From Paracyclopina nana (taxonomy: Eukaryota > Arthropoda > Copepoda > Cyclopoida > Cyclopettidae): a stretch of DNA of 64,000 nucleotides. A program made the translations under genes and the position numbers. Below the pieces are notes generated by a model that worked only from the letters and a program-made list of their open reading frames with translations, made no database searches and was not told the origin of the DNA. This document shows, piece after piece, positions 12,001 through 22,058 of the stretch (position 1 is its first letter; every line of letters starts with the position of its first letter). The DNA lies in assembly GCA_019096065.1 (NCBI GenBank), contig JAGUCH010000006.1, forward strand, positions 5,600,001 to 5,664,000. The letters run 5' to 3'.

Positions 12001-15000
12001 TACTGCATGCTTACAGCAGCAAAATGAGTCATTTCCTAAGCTTTTGTGTGTACTCTCTGTGGTCTCACTTTTGTAGTAGTGCCATCCTACTTTGAGACAA
12101 AAGTTGGCTGCCATTGGAGGGCCCCAAAGTTGTGCCTGTCATAATTGAGCCCAAGGGAGGAAGATTGTCTTTGCAAACACACAGACACCAGAAAAAAGGA
12201 AGAAGAAAAAAGAACTCTGGGAAATGGACCTAATCTGAACTAGTACAACTGCATTTGTCTGCTGCAATATCTACTACTGTGACATGCAGGCCTTTGGCAC
12301 ATCCTCTCAAAAAGAGGCACTGCCTTGGAAGTTACTATGAATAAATTGACTCTTTATTTCTTTAATGTGCAGCCTAATTTCTGTTTAAAAGGCTCCTCAA
12401 ACAAATGTACAAGGCAATCAAGTGGATGTATGACTAAGTCAAGGATGAGTCAAAAAAGGCAGTATAGCTATTACCTCAATGTTCAGCCCTCTATCAACTC
12501 AAGTGCACACTTGCTGCATGATAGTGCCATGCTAGTTAAGCAATCCCAAGTGACAGCACTTCTTCTAGTGGAGACTCAAGTCAGATGACAAATGAGAAAA
12601 CTAATCCTACAACTGCAGTTGTACTGAACAACATCCAGCAGAAGTTGGCCAAGTGAAAGCCCAGAAGGCTTCTTCAAAAATTGGGCAAAAGTTGTGAAGG
12701 ATTCACATCTCCTTAAAGATCTGGGCTCATGAAAAAGTTTGTCCCAGGTGGTGATGGATCAATGAGGGCTCTTCCTGCTGGAGTTGTGGAAGTAGTACTA
12801 CAATGAAAAGTTGGATGTGTGTGATGACAGCTTAGCAGTAATTGCATTTGCAGCACCCACTACAATGCTCCCAAAAAAGGCCATAAATTTTCAAGTTGTG
12901 GTGCAGAAGCAGCACATATACATACATGGAGCCCCAAGGCCCTGTTCATGTTTTAAAAAGGCCTTGAAGTATGAGGGAAAATTGACCTTTAAGGAAAAGT
13001 GCAAATTCTGATGAGTAAAGCAAGTTGAGCTTGAGGCTGAGCAACATTTTAATAGGCCAATTAGGAAAGTTTTGCTCATCCTAATCAAGATTTTCATCTA
13101 CATAGTACATTTTTGTTACTATCACTATTTTAAGCTTGTTATAACACAAATCATACCCATTTGAGTACTCTATTAGCAAACATAAAGATTGTTTTATTCT
13201 CGAGTTGACTTGAATTTTATTTGATTTTTTTTTCAATTACTTGAAGGTGAGCTATTTGGTCATATTATTCTCCTTATCTGAGCGTTTTTGTGCACCTTTC
13301 AGCTGTACATGAATGGTGCATAACTTTGGCGCAGCAGAGCATATTCACACTTCTCATGATATTACAATGGTGCTACTATCTACAAGGTGAATTCTACTTT
13401 TGGCCTTTGCTTCAACTACTGAAGATGTAGTAGGGTAGTAAAAACCCTTTGAGCAGCATGGCATGAAATATCAAAGGAAGATAAATGGTATCTTCAGCAA
13501 TCAATGGTACAAAAGAATTTTTAGGCTGAACATGTCAATTTTAAAGATCACCATTCTAGAAGGCTTTACAAATGAGAAAGTAAGCACCAAGTAAAGGTGC
13601 TGGATCTCAAAGAAAATAAATAGGATTTTAAGCTTGAGCAAAGCTTAGTAACTTTGGTAGTTCAGTTCTCAACAACTTCTCCACCGATTGGCACGAAGGT
13701 CAATTATTTGTAATTGTTAGGCTCAGTAATTTCATTCAGAATGACTCACAAACGATGTGATGTAAACAATTACTCATGCCTTTGGCAGTCAGCTGCGTTA
13801 CACAATTAACGAAGCTCTCAACTTTTTAGCAAGAAATTTCAATGAGCCTCAGGCTCAATTTAACTTGCTCAGCTGAATATCATTAAAATTGAAGCTACTC
13901 ACAGAGCTCCCGTTAAAAGTTTCAAATTGGATTAGAAAACTTACGGATATGAGAGTCCACAGTGCAAAAATGAGGATGGCAACCAGAACATTGAGTGAGG
14001 ATGAGCGAAACCTTCTGCGAATGTAGGACTCCAGGCTCAAATGCCTTCTGCCTCGGATGGAGGCCGATGAGACGAGTTCAGCTGATGAGGCCACGCTGCT
14101 TATGTCCTTGTTGGCCTTTCCAAAGACCGGGAGGACTATAAACAGGGCTGAGACCTGGGCCAAAATGATTGCAGGTCCTGCAGCCAAGATGGAAGTTCCA
14201 TACTGGTAAACATGCGTGGGAATGCCTGCAAATTTCAAAATAGTCTCGTCAATTCACTTTCCCGCACTCGCTACGCTCGGCCAAGAAAAGATTGCTCGGG
14301 TTTTCCGAATTTACAATCCTCTCTCAGCTGCTGGAAGCTAGTCATTAACACAGTCTGTTACCTAAAGCACAAAAAATATTTAGAGATTCAATCTCGGAGG
14401 TTCTTGGTTAACATGACACATCTGACAACTCATTTGTCACTCTGTAGCAGTGAGAAAATGAGAAAAAAGAAATCAATGCTCTGAGCAGAAGCTGCAGACT
14501 TTCATAATTAAGTGAAAGCAATTAAGGCAGACAAATAAGTACTGCGCAATATCTGGTGAGAGATAACTAGGTGACAAATGCAGTCATTAATGGTGAATTT
14601 CTTTTCCCATTGGCTCGTTTGAGTCCTCTATACCACAATAAGTACTTTAATGGAATAGCTGTGCATTTTCTCTATGGTACTACACAAAGCCAATTCATCT
14701 TCTTAGCTGGCTTAGCCAGGAGGCTTTCATGCCTTTGAAGCAACAAAGACAGCCTCTGCTAAAGTTACTTGACCAAATAATAATCAGAATATGCTACTAA
14801 ATTTGCTTCATAGGAGCTGAATCAATGCAGAAAAAAGCAGCTTTCTCTTGTCACTACCCTGAGCCCAAATGACTCTAATCCAATTTGGAAGTGAATCAGG
14901 ATTGTCTGTTCCAATCATCATGGGAAGCTGCCATGCATTGAGGTAAATAACAAGGAATTGACTGTGACACTCATAGATTATGAAGCTTTTAATTACAGTC

Positions 15001-15970
15001 CAATAGATGTAAGCTACAAATACTACATATAACCTGAAGTATCTCATTTCATGTTGTGCATTAAAGCACTCCCACATGCCATTTTCGCATTTGCTACTGC
15101 TAATCTTGGTCAACTGAGCATCTGCTTGGTGAAAGCTTACACTTTTTACTTCTGTGGCAGCAGCTCATTGCAGGGGCTATTTTTAGCCTTCCGAAGGCTC
15201 CATTCTTTGCAGGAAAAAAAGGTATCAAAGAAAGCCCATTAAATGGATGTTAGATTGTTCGTAGTCGAAAATTGCCAATTTTGATGTGTGCATGTGTGCG
15301 CGAAAAGAGGCCCCATTGTTCCTTACAGCATCTTGGTACCTTGGCAACTTGAAGTGAGTTTTCACCTCAAAAATCTTGAAAAGCCACTTTCTGCTGCTGC
15401 TGCTGCCACACACAACTTTCTCTCTCTGCTGCCTGCATCCTTCATAAACTTCCTTCTTCTTTGCAAAAAAGACTTTTATGCCACCATGGCAATACCAAGC
15501 ACTGCTTCATTAACTGTAAGCAGCGTAAAAGTGGGAATAATGAAGTTAACAAGATTTCCTCGTGCTATAATTAAGTTTTGGTACTTTCCATTCCTCACTT
15601 TGCTCGTGCTAGAAAAATAGCGCTCGGTATTACATTGCAAAGATAAATACTCGTACAATGTATATGTATCCAACTTTTGTATATGTAAAAGTTGATTGTG
15701 TAAGGGCGACAATTTCACGCACTATAGTGTATACAAATAGATATTCTTACCTAGGACAAATGGTACGCTGCAAGTCAGTACGATCATACAGAGGAAATCC
15801 AAAATGGGACCTTTGCCCCTGGGCAATGCTAATCCTCTCTTGTGCTCTGCATTTTGCTGAGCACAGCCTTCGAACCAGCCTTGGAAAAGGCCACTGCCGA
15901 CAGCAGCCACAATGACCAAGGTGAAAAGGACCGAATCGAGAGGCCCAAGAGATTGGCTTATCTGGTTCAT
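1..15970 (-). CDS. Sodium/solute symporter, SLC5-like, 17 exons, C-terminus cut by window edge
   Basis: Probable multi-pass Na+-coupled solute transporter of the plasma membrane; the substrate cannot be told. Exons in transcription order: 15970-15751, 14225-13945, 10380-10269, 9135-8960, 8905-8833, 8775-8547, 8149-8020, 6428-6236, 2479-2335, 2221-2110, 1872-1777, 1716-1670, 1564-1481, 1178-1006, 942-868, 562-306, 214-<1. All junctions are GT-AG and phases agree; the total is at least 872 codons. Family-like landmarks are GIPTHVYQYG in exon 2, the RILWTDLAL segment in exon 4 (compare SLC5 AVIWTDVFQ), the LAGFSGLFLAALTAHSLSIV helix in exon 7, and a last membrane span in exon 15 (MGFCLTFLVAILASL). 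The start ATG at 15970 is followed by a first hydrophobic segment. Oddities: the segment before GIPTHVYQYG lacks the usual Ser/Thr-rich run, a Gln/Asn-rich loop in exon 6 contains six Gln, and there is a long Ser/Arg-rich cytosolic tail. The acceptor of exon 16 is weak. The SLC5 assignment is from memory of motifs. Confidence 0.75.
3104..3109 (-). promoter_or_regulatory. Polyadenylation signal of the zinc-finger gene
   Basis: Canonical AATAAA on the minus strand, 37 bases downstream of the zinc-finger stop codon. Confidence 0.45.
3146..3591 (-). pseudogene. Intronless C2H2 zinc-finger gene with one frameshift, nested in a symporter intron
   Basis: A compact array of five C2H2 fingers (C-x2-C-x12-H-x3/4-H), probably DNA-binding. 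The first ATG is at 3591. Finger 1 (CERCNEEF...) and the first half of finger 2 (CDICEKSF) are in one frame. The histidine half of finger 2 and fingers 3-5 (two CDICYKRF fingers, then CDNCGRKF) are in another frame, ending at the stop at 3146. The switch falls at about 3445-3455 and fits loss of one base. There is no intron, and linkers are TGEKP-like (VGEKPH). On the same strand, a TATATAA lies about 135 bases upstream and an AATAAA 37 bases after the stop, so it looks like an independent gene rather than a symporter exon. Either the frameshift is real (pseudogene) or it is an assembly error. Target unknown. Confidence 0.75.
3724..3730 (-). promoter_or_regulatory. Possible TATA box of the nested zinc-finger gene
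   Basis: TATATAA read on the minus strand, about 135 bases upstream of the zinc-finger ATG. Position and orientation suit a core promoter, but the flanks are AT-rich, so a chance match is possible. Confidence 0.35.
3795..4200. repeat. Dispersed repeat family, copy 1
   Basis: This copy shares ordered blocks with 23215-23600: a 'cagctgatgcaaaaat'-type block, then 'gatcgacttcaagtcaact' (identical in both), an 'aagtacgc' / 'aatgtacgc' block, and about 150 bases later 'caagctgaacttgt' against 'caagttgaacttgt'. It lies in symporter intron 8, upstream of the zinc-finger gene. No coding capacity is visible. Probably an old non-autonomous transposon relic. Confidence 0.55.
5330..5402 (+). other. tRNA-like Pol III module 1
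   Basis: Both internal Pol III promoter boxes are present: A box TGGCACAATGG (5338-5348) and B box GGTTCAAACCC (5382-5392). An 8-T run follows near 5411 as a possible terminator. A D-stem GCAC/GTGC can be drawn. The anticodon arm does not fold with a normal 7-base loop, and the ends of the acceptor stem do not pair well, so this is not a convincing functional tRNA. It sits just inside the 101-base inverted repeat, as in a tRNA-derived SINE or a captured tRNA relic. Confidence 0.5.
5475..5552 (+). other. tRNA-like Pol III module 2
   Basis: A box TAGCTTAGTGG (5483-5493) and B box GGTTCGAATCT (5527-5537), with a T5 run just downstream. A strong stem TTTGGAA/TTCCAAA occupies the anticodon-arm position, but its loop is too short for a normal tRNA and the expected U33 is absent. 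It lies 70-140 bases after module 1 in the same orientation and inside the same foldback element. Confidence 0.45.
9490..9720. other. CpG-bearing stretch in symporter intron 3
   Basis: A local cluster of CpG dinucleotides (GCGCGCC, GCGTCGCC, CCAGCGTTACG, GCGACG) and an ATTGG (inverted CCAAT) box stand out in an AT-rich intron. It could be an internal promoter or an old insertion. No gene can be attached to it. Confidence 0.2.
14258..14350 (-). repeat. Diverged copy of the 101-base inverted-repeat arm
   Basis: The run 'gctcgg...gctcgggttttcc...atcctctctcagct' resembles the right arm at 5964-6064 in order and spacing of blocks but is much degraded. It overlaps the region just upstream of symporter exon 2. 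Confidence 0.3.
15551..15660. repeat. Fragment related to the 5.1-5.3 kb repeat region
   Basis: The stretch 'gatttcctcgtgctataatta' (from 15552) matches 'gatttcctcgtgttataattc' at about 5135-5155. It is followed by CTCG-rich blocks as in the inverted-repeat family. It lies within symporter intron 1. Confidence 0.35.
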
Positions 15971-16591
15971 CTTGAGTCACAAGTCGTCTGCTGTAATAAG
16001 AGAACAAAGAGTAAAATTAGGCCTTTCATTTGGTGTTGCGGCCTTCCGCATCTACGCAAGAAGTCGAGTGTTAGCTTTGTGTTTATTTACAGCAACTCTC
16101 AGATGTTTCTGGTCATCCTTGATCCTCTTTCCCACTTGACCTGTCAAAACTATACAGTTTTTCAAGTGCAGTCTTTGAACCCTCGTAAAATTACCGTCCT
16201 CGCTGGCTCGGATCAGTAAAGCTGTTTGACGTCTTAATAAAAATAAATATCAATGCACTGTAACAGTTTTTATTTTACAACTGCTTTGCAAATAAGATGC
16301 CAGTAATTTTAGACAGCTTGGTGATGATTTTCAAAGTGCGGATCTATATTGTATGTTTTTTTTTGTTTCACATGCCCATTCTCTGAAATTGAGGCATCTA
16401 AGAGCTCAGTGAGAAAGCATGGAAAAGTTCGACTTTAGGGACCTACAAGGCATTGAACATAGCAGCAGCGCCCAAAGTAGCATAGGAAACTTATCGAAAG
16501 CTATTTCACAAAGCAAATGGTCCCACCAAATGAAAAAATGTAAATTTCAAGGTAGACAACACATTGTTCACTGTAAGCCTTTGCTTAGCTT

Positions 16592-17833
16592 CCCCACCAG
16601 AACTTAGGTTCCCGATTCGAGAACGAATGTTACACGATTCCTCCAAAGTAGGTATTCGGTAAAGAATCGTTCTACGATTTTGTCTCGATTAGTCGGTTAA
16701 TTTGACTCAAAGAAATAATCGTTTATGATTATTACTCAAATTGTTGGCAAAGAATCTTTAACACAAATCTCGATAAACATTCTTCGATTAATATTACTTG
16801 ACTATTCAAGAACTATTCAGTAATGTTCAATTCAACAACTTTTCAATAATGAATACTTTTTGATAATTCAAGAACTATTCAAGAACTTTCAATCATCAAC
16901 TTGTCAACAATAAATTATGCTTATTTTTTTCAAGAACTATTCAGTGATGTTCATTTCAGCAACTTTTCAACAACAAAAGCTTCTTGACAATTCAAGAACT
17001 ATGCAAGAGCTTATGTTCAGTAGCTTTTCAATAATGAATGAAACTTGAGTATTCAATAACAATTCAGGAATGTTCATGTCAATAACTTTTCAAGAATGAT
17101 TATTTTTTCTTAGTTCAAGAACTATTCACATACTTTTGTTCGAGAACTATTCATTATAAATACTTTTTCACAGTTTCAAGAGCTATTTTGAACTTTTTAT
17201 TTCAGCAATCTTTCAATTGTGTATTCTTCTTGAGCAGTCAAAAACTATTCAGTGACACCTGGACTTAAAAAACATATCCCAGTACACTAAAAATTAAAGC
17301 TAGCTCCATCTAGAGTATGTTCTGCACAATATTATAGCTAAAAAAGCCCAAATCAGAGTGAGACATCTGTGGTCTAGAGGCAAGGCACTGGATTCCAAAT
17401 CTGAGGTTCATGGGTTTGAGTCCACCCTGGGTAAACTTTCATATTGGCTTTTCTAACTTTCTTTCTTTCAGTTATAAGCCATCATTGTTTAAAGAATGAG
17501 TAAGCCTAATCAAAAAGCTAGAAAGCTGTTAAAAAATAATTTTTGACAGGTCCCTGAATAATAGCTGAAATCAAGTCCTTGAATACTAACTGAACTCAAT
17601 TCTTGGAAAGTTCCTGAAAAGTTCTTGAATAATCTGCTGAAAGTGGCCAAGCATAAGAAATGATCAGGAAATAATCAACTTTGAATATCAGTTACTTTTC
17701 ATTAGCAAATTGATTTCTCAGCATTGAATTCCGTCACCAATTTGCAACCGAGACAAGTAATCATCGAGAACTAAAATCAACCATGATAAGTAATCGATTA
17801 TTTAACGAAATAAAGGGAAAAGTTCTGGTGGGG
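16592..17833. mobile_element. 1.24-kb terminal-inverted-repeat element with internal inverted minisatellites and a tRNA-like module
   Basis: It is bounded by CCCCACCAGAACTT (16592-16605) and its exact complement (17820-17833). Inside the left half is an array of imperfect repeats around TTCAAGAACTATTCA/TTCAATAATGAA (about 16800-17250). The right half (about 17540-17650) carries the complement-type motif (TTCTTGAATAATCTGCTGAA). Subterminal blocks also correspond in inverse orientation (TTGTCTCGATTAGTCGG at left, CCGAGACAAGTAATC at right). No transposase frame is present. No clear target-site duplication was seen. The structure resembles Foldback-type elements. Confidence 0.7.
17360..17432 (+). 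other. tRNA-like Pol III module 3
   Basis: An A-box-like TGGTCTAGAGG (17370-17380) and a B-box-like GGTTTGAGTCC (17413-17423) enclose a sequence that can place TTCCAAA as a normal 7-base anticodon loop (anticodon CCA). The 5-bp stem has one mismatch and two wobbles. It lies inside the inverted-repeat element at 16592-17833 and shares 'ATTCCAAAT' plus a B box with module 2. More likely a tRNA-derived relic than a working tRNA. Confidence 0.4.
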
Positions 17834-18189
17834 TTTCAGGGGAGGAAAAATAGTACCAACTGTGATCAAGGTCTAAATTGGCTCCATTCTCCCAAACTGG
17901 TGGTGGGGGCAATTTCTTAAAATTGCCTTTGTTTTATGGCTGAGAGAAATAGTGCTACTCGAGACTGAGCCCTGACAAAGAATTGAGTTTGGCAAATACA
18001 GTTCTGCTAATGCTACTTTTTTTTGCCCAGCTAAAGATAGACAGGCTACAAAAAGCAGCTAGATTGTTCTCACATTCCTCACAGAGAAAAGCAAAACTTG
18101 CACTGCTTTCGTATATTTAAAATGCCTTTTAAAAGTGCAAAAAATATCTTGTGTGTAAAGTGAATCAGTTGCTGAATATCTATTTTGAA

Positions 18190-18500
18190 ATTAGTTCAGC
18201 CAGGGGTCGAGCAGCGTTTTCAGAGGCAAATTTGGCTTTTTTATGCCTATAGCTAAATAAAGTTATTTTCTTATTTTTCCTCAGTTTTCTTTATGTTCGC
18301 TAGCCGTAAATTTCTGATAGGGCTGAAATTGTACCGATTTGAGTACACCAAATTGAAAAATTGAGGTTGCTGACATAAGATTGACTTGACGTCGATTCGA
18401 TTTCTTTGCGTCAGCTGAATTATACATTTTGTGAATGTCATAGTACAATTTTTCTCCTTTTGTTAAATTTCACACTTTTTCAGGCTGACATGACCTTGGC
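18190..18500. repeat. Dispersed repeat family, copy 2
   Basis: Blocks shared with 25868-26162: 'gttcagc.ag' then a 'cgagc.gcgttttc' block, a 'gagtac.c' block, 'ttgcgtcagctga' against 'ttgcatcagctga', and 'acattttg'. It ends near 'caatttttctcctttt', which also occurs at about 29165 and, reversed, at about 23236. Intergenic, non-coding. Confidence 0.45.
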
Positions 18501-21500
18501 ATCATTTTTTTCAAAGTGGAGTCAAAATGATTGACTTTGATATAGTTGGAACACCATCAGTGGCAGATGAACTTTGATTCCCCAGATCTGAGGTTAGCAA
18601 AGCCAGCCAAGAGTGAAATTATATACCTTTTTGCTCTACTTCTCAAGGCTGCAAAAAGTTGAAAATTGAAATTGTGAAGAGAGCCATATTTTGTACTGGG
18701 TAAAGTCACCCAAGGAAAGGCCATTTGATACCAGGTTTTCCCCAAATTACATTTCTGAAAAATTCCATTTTCACCACCTATAAAAAATTACATTTGGAAA
18801 AAAGTTTCTCGTTTTGCTGCCTTGTAGAAGAAATTGCTCTTGTCACCTGCACTTGAGGTCAGAGCCTTTGAAAGTGACCTTTTTCCCAAGGACAATCCAG
18901 TTTTATGGCCTTGTAGCTCACACAGCTTTTCTGATCTTTTTAACTGCATCTTTGATTGTTGAAGAGCAAATAACACCTTCAAATCAAAATCATCTTTGAA
19001 AACACAATTTTCTTGTCAAAAAGATAAATCTTTCCCAAGTTTGGCACTTTTCTGATTGACCTCCAGGGACCTGGATGCTTCTCATGTTTCAAAAGCTAAA
19101 AAGTTTGAAAAAAGTCTGGCCATTATGCATAGATTTATCTTATGTGGGAATTTCCTTGTTTTTGTCAAAATGTGGTTGAGCCCTACTTTAATGGGCAAAG
19201 TTGCCTTCTGTTTCTGCCACATTTTAGTTGAAGCTGGAGAGAGAATGTCAGAAGATCTAGCTATAGCCACTTTTGGGTGCTCTGGAATGAAAAGCACTCA
19301 AGAAGCCTGAGAATTGCATAGAAATCCGATGAGTGAAATTCTCCTAATGAGAGAGCTGCTGCTATCTACTTTTCAATCTGCATTTTTGAACAACCACCAA
19401 GAACAGTCTAGAAAAGACTTGCTCCATCTCGAAGTGAAATGAGGCTTTCCCTTGGCACCATCAGGTGACAGTTTGTACATACCATCTATAAATCTTGGAG
19501 ATTTCCACTACTAGAACACACCAACTTGACTTAAGAAAGGCAAGTAAAAATTCTACATTCCTCAAAACTAAAGACAAAAAGATACTTTTTTTTCATTCAT
19601 GAGCTAGTGACATGTGGGAAAATTATGAATTTCTTAAATGTTTCAAAAATTCAACTCAGCCAAATGATGGAAAAGTTATGGTAAATTAAGTTTCCTGTAT
19701 TGTCTATTTCAATAACTTCTCATCAGCGCATGGCAAAAATGCTTTCCCTGGGTGTGGTATTTTGAAAAACAGGAATAGCCCATTACCTCCATCATCATTA
19801 CATAAAGTGTTTCTGATCAATATTTAGTGAGTACCAAAAAAGTGGGAAACAGCTCTGATAATCAAGGCCACATAATTATGTATTATAGGTGATTTTGTGG
19901 AACCTTACAGCCAATTAGATCAAGTACACCTTGATCCAAAGATAGATCATAAAAAGAAGCCCAATTAAATGTATAATTAACTCAACATTTTTTCTATTCC
20001 ATCCATGGCTTAGCCACTGTGGGGATGGATCGCTATTCAGGAAATTAAACCATCCTGGAGTGGCAGCAAAATGCAGCCTTGGAAATTCAATAAAATTGGA
20101 AATCAGTCACTGTCCTTGTTGCTTTACCAACAGTGTACTAGACTGGAAGAATTAAAAGCAGCAGCCTTTTTTGTTCACTGCTTTTAGTGAAAGCTTCCTT
20201 TGCTTTGAAGTGCAATACCCAGCTGAGCTCTTGAAAAAGCCTAAAACAAAGATGGAAAAGCAGGAGCCTAAACCTTTCTTCTTAACAAATTGTGAGTTTG
20301 TACTCACTTTCCACCAAAGTTACTCTCATTTGAATGCAGAAAACAAAAATCAGATTCAGAGCCTGATACCATCAACTGATTTATGCTGCTTTCTTGATAA
20401 TAGCAGTGTTTCATCTCTCATCCACTGGGAAAATGTTTTTGGGGTCTAGTTCTGAAACTAGTAATTAAATTCCAGCTTAGGCCAAACTTTTGCCAGTTAC
20501 AGAAAAGCAAATCTTGGATGAGCAGCATAAAACTTTCAAAAATACACTCTTTTCCTAGCATCATTTAAGCCATAAGAATTTGCAATAGCACAAATAGTTG
20601 GCATTTGTGAAATGTCTCCCATCACAACAAGGCTTTATTTTCAGATGAAAACTGTTAGATTTGAATTGAGTCTGGATAGAGAACATCTTCAAGATTGGCT
20701 CTTATCATTTCCTTCTGGAGGCAAAAAAAGCAACATGCCAAACAACTTCCAAGGGTTGCCAAGCAATTTTTATCTCCATCAGAAAACACATTGACTACTC
20801 ACTTCTTAATGATGCAAAGATAATTTTTGACATAATTTACAACCATGAATAGTGTCCTATTTTGAAACTACTATTGAATTATGCCTTTGACACACACAAA
20901 CTTTTGCTTGGGATTTATTTTTGCAACAACTTTTTTCAAGGGTCCCCAGAGATTCATTTATGAACATATAAGATATTTGCTGTGTTTGTTGCAGGCAAAA
21001 ACAATATTCTCGAAATTCTCACCAGAGCTGGTTAACTTGAGGTGTGTTGTCATCCTGTGCAAAAGGCCAACTTTGTGCCGGTTGTTTCTCCTTTTAAGAG
21101 TTTACTTGTAGACCTCAGCCATGCAACTGGACTGCCACCAGTTGGAAAGCTCCAAGACTGAGAGCAAAACCGCTGTAAGCATCAGCTATATCAGCTACTG
21201 CGCTCTTGAAAAACTACTACGCGGCCTCAAATGTCCTCGCGGAGGCCGTGAAAACGTGCATTGAGGCCGTTTCAGCGTCAGCTGCGTCAAAATTGCTCAA
21301 AAAAGAAATGTAATGCTCAGATCAATTACAATGTGCAAACATTGAGAAAAAAACTATTGTTTTCCACATCTCTATGTTTCATTGAAAATTTTCCAGAGTT
21401 GGCAAAAGAGGGTAGGAAACTTTGCAGCAATTTCAGGCAAAGTTTACAAGCTTTAATTGCCAGGGAATTTTCCCAGTTGGCAGCAAGAACTTAGCAGTAA

Positions 21501-22012
21501 TTGAGTTCAGTTCAATAAGCATACAAGCAAACAAAGAAGAAATCTTTAATCAAAAGCTCAATAGCAGAAACTCTCTCCAAGGAAATGCAAAAGAAGCCAT
21601 GGGGATTCACATATAAAAATAGTGGCTGTAATCCAATTAAACCTCCTATGGTATAATTCATATAACCTTCTGATGTCAATAACAGCTAGGGAAAGCATGA
21701 TCCATATTTCTCCCCTCTGCATTGAATGAAAACTGTACTTTACTCACCTTATCTAAAAAATTGGTATTTGATACTATAAGCATGTAGCTTTATTTCACCC
21801 TTTTGTACTATGCAGCAGTTAGAAGCATTATTCCCCTATTTTTTGCCATAAAGCCAAGTTTAATGCTCACTTTGCACAAAATGACTCTACCAGATGCATT
21901 TAAACTTTACTGGTAGCCATAAAAGAAACCCCTGCCTTGATTTGACTACAAAAGCTAGTTTTGGAGGCCCAATTATGTCTAATTGGGCTTTTGTTTGTCT
22001 GCAAATATACCT

Positions 22013-22027
22013 TTTATTACCTTTATT
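22013..22027 (-). promoter_or_regulatory. Polyadenylation signals of the prolyl hydroxylase gene
   Basis: Two AATAAA hexamers on the minus strand (22027-22022 and 22018-22013), about 32-46 bases past the stop codon at 22059. Confidence 0.6.
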
Positions 22028-22058
22028 ATCACAGAGAGTACACAATTTAAAATTAGCA

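Larger units (their letters stand above)
15971..22058. other. Intergenic region between the symporter and prolyl hydroxylase genes
   Basis: About 6.1 kb without a supportable gene. It must hold the promoter of the symporter (leftward) and the 3' flank of the prolyl hydroxylase gene. It contains a fragment of the foldback family at 16182-16224 (ctcgtaaaattaccgtcctc-type, matching 5940-5983), the inverted-repeat element at 16592-17833, a dispersed-repeat copy at about 18190-18500, and a small CpG cluster at about 21220-21290. Open frames here are short, with no recognisable domains. Confidence 0.6.

Noticed and set aside
16800-17250. CRISPR-like or satellite array
   Set aside because: Repeats are imperfect, AT-rich, without regular unique spacers, in a eukaryotic genome, and part of an inverted-repeat element.
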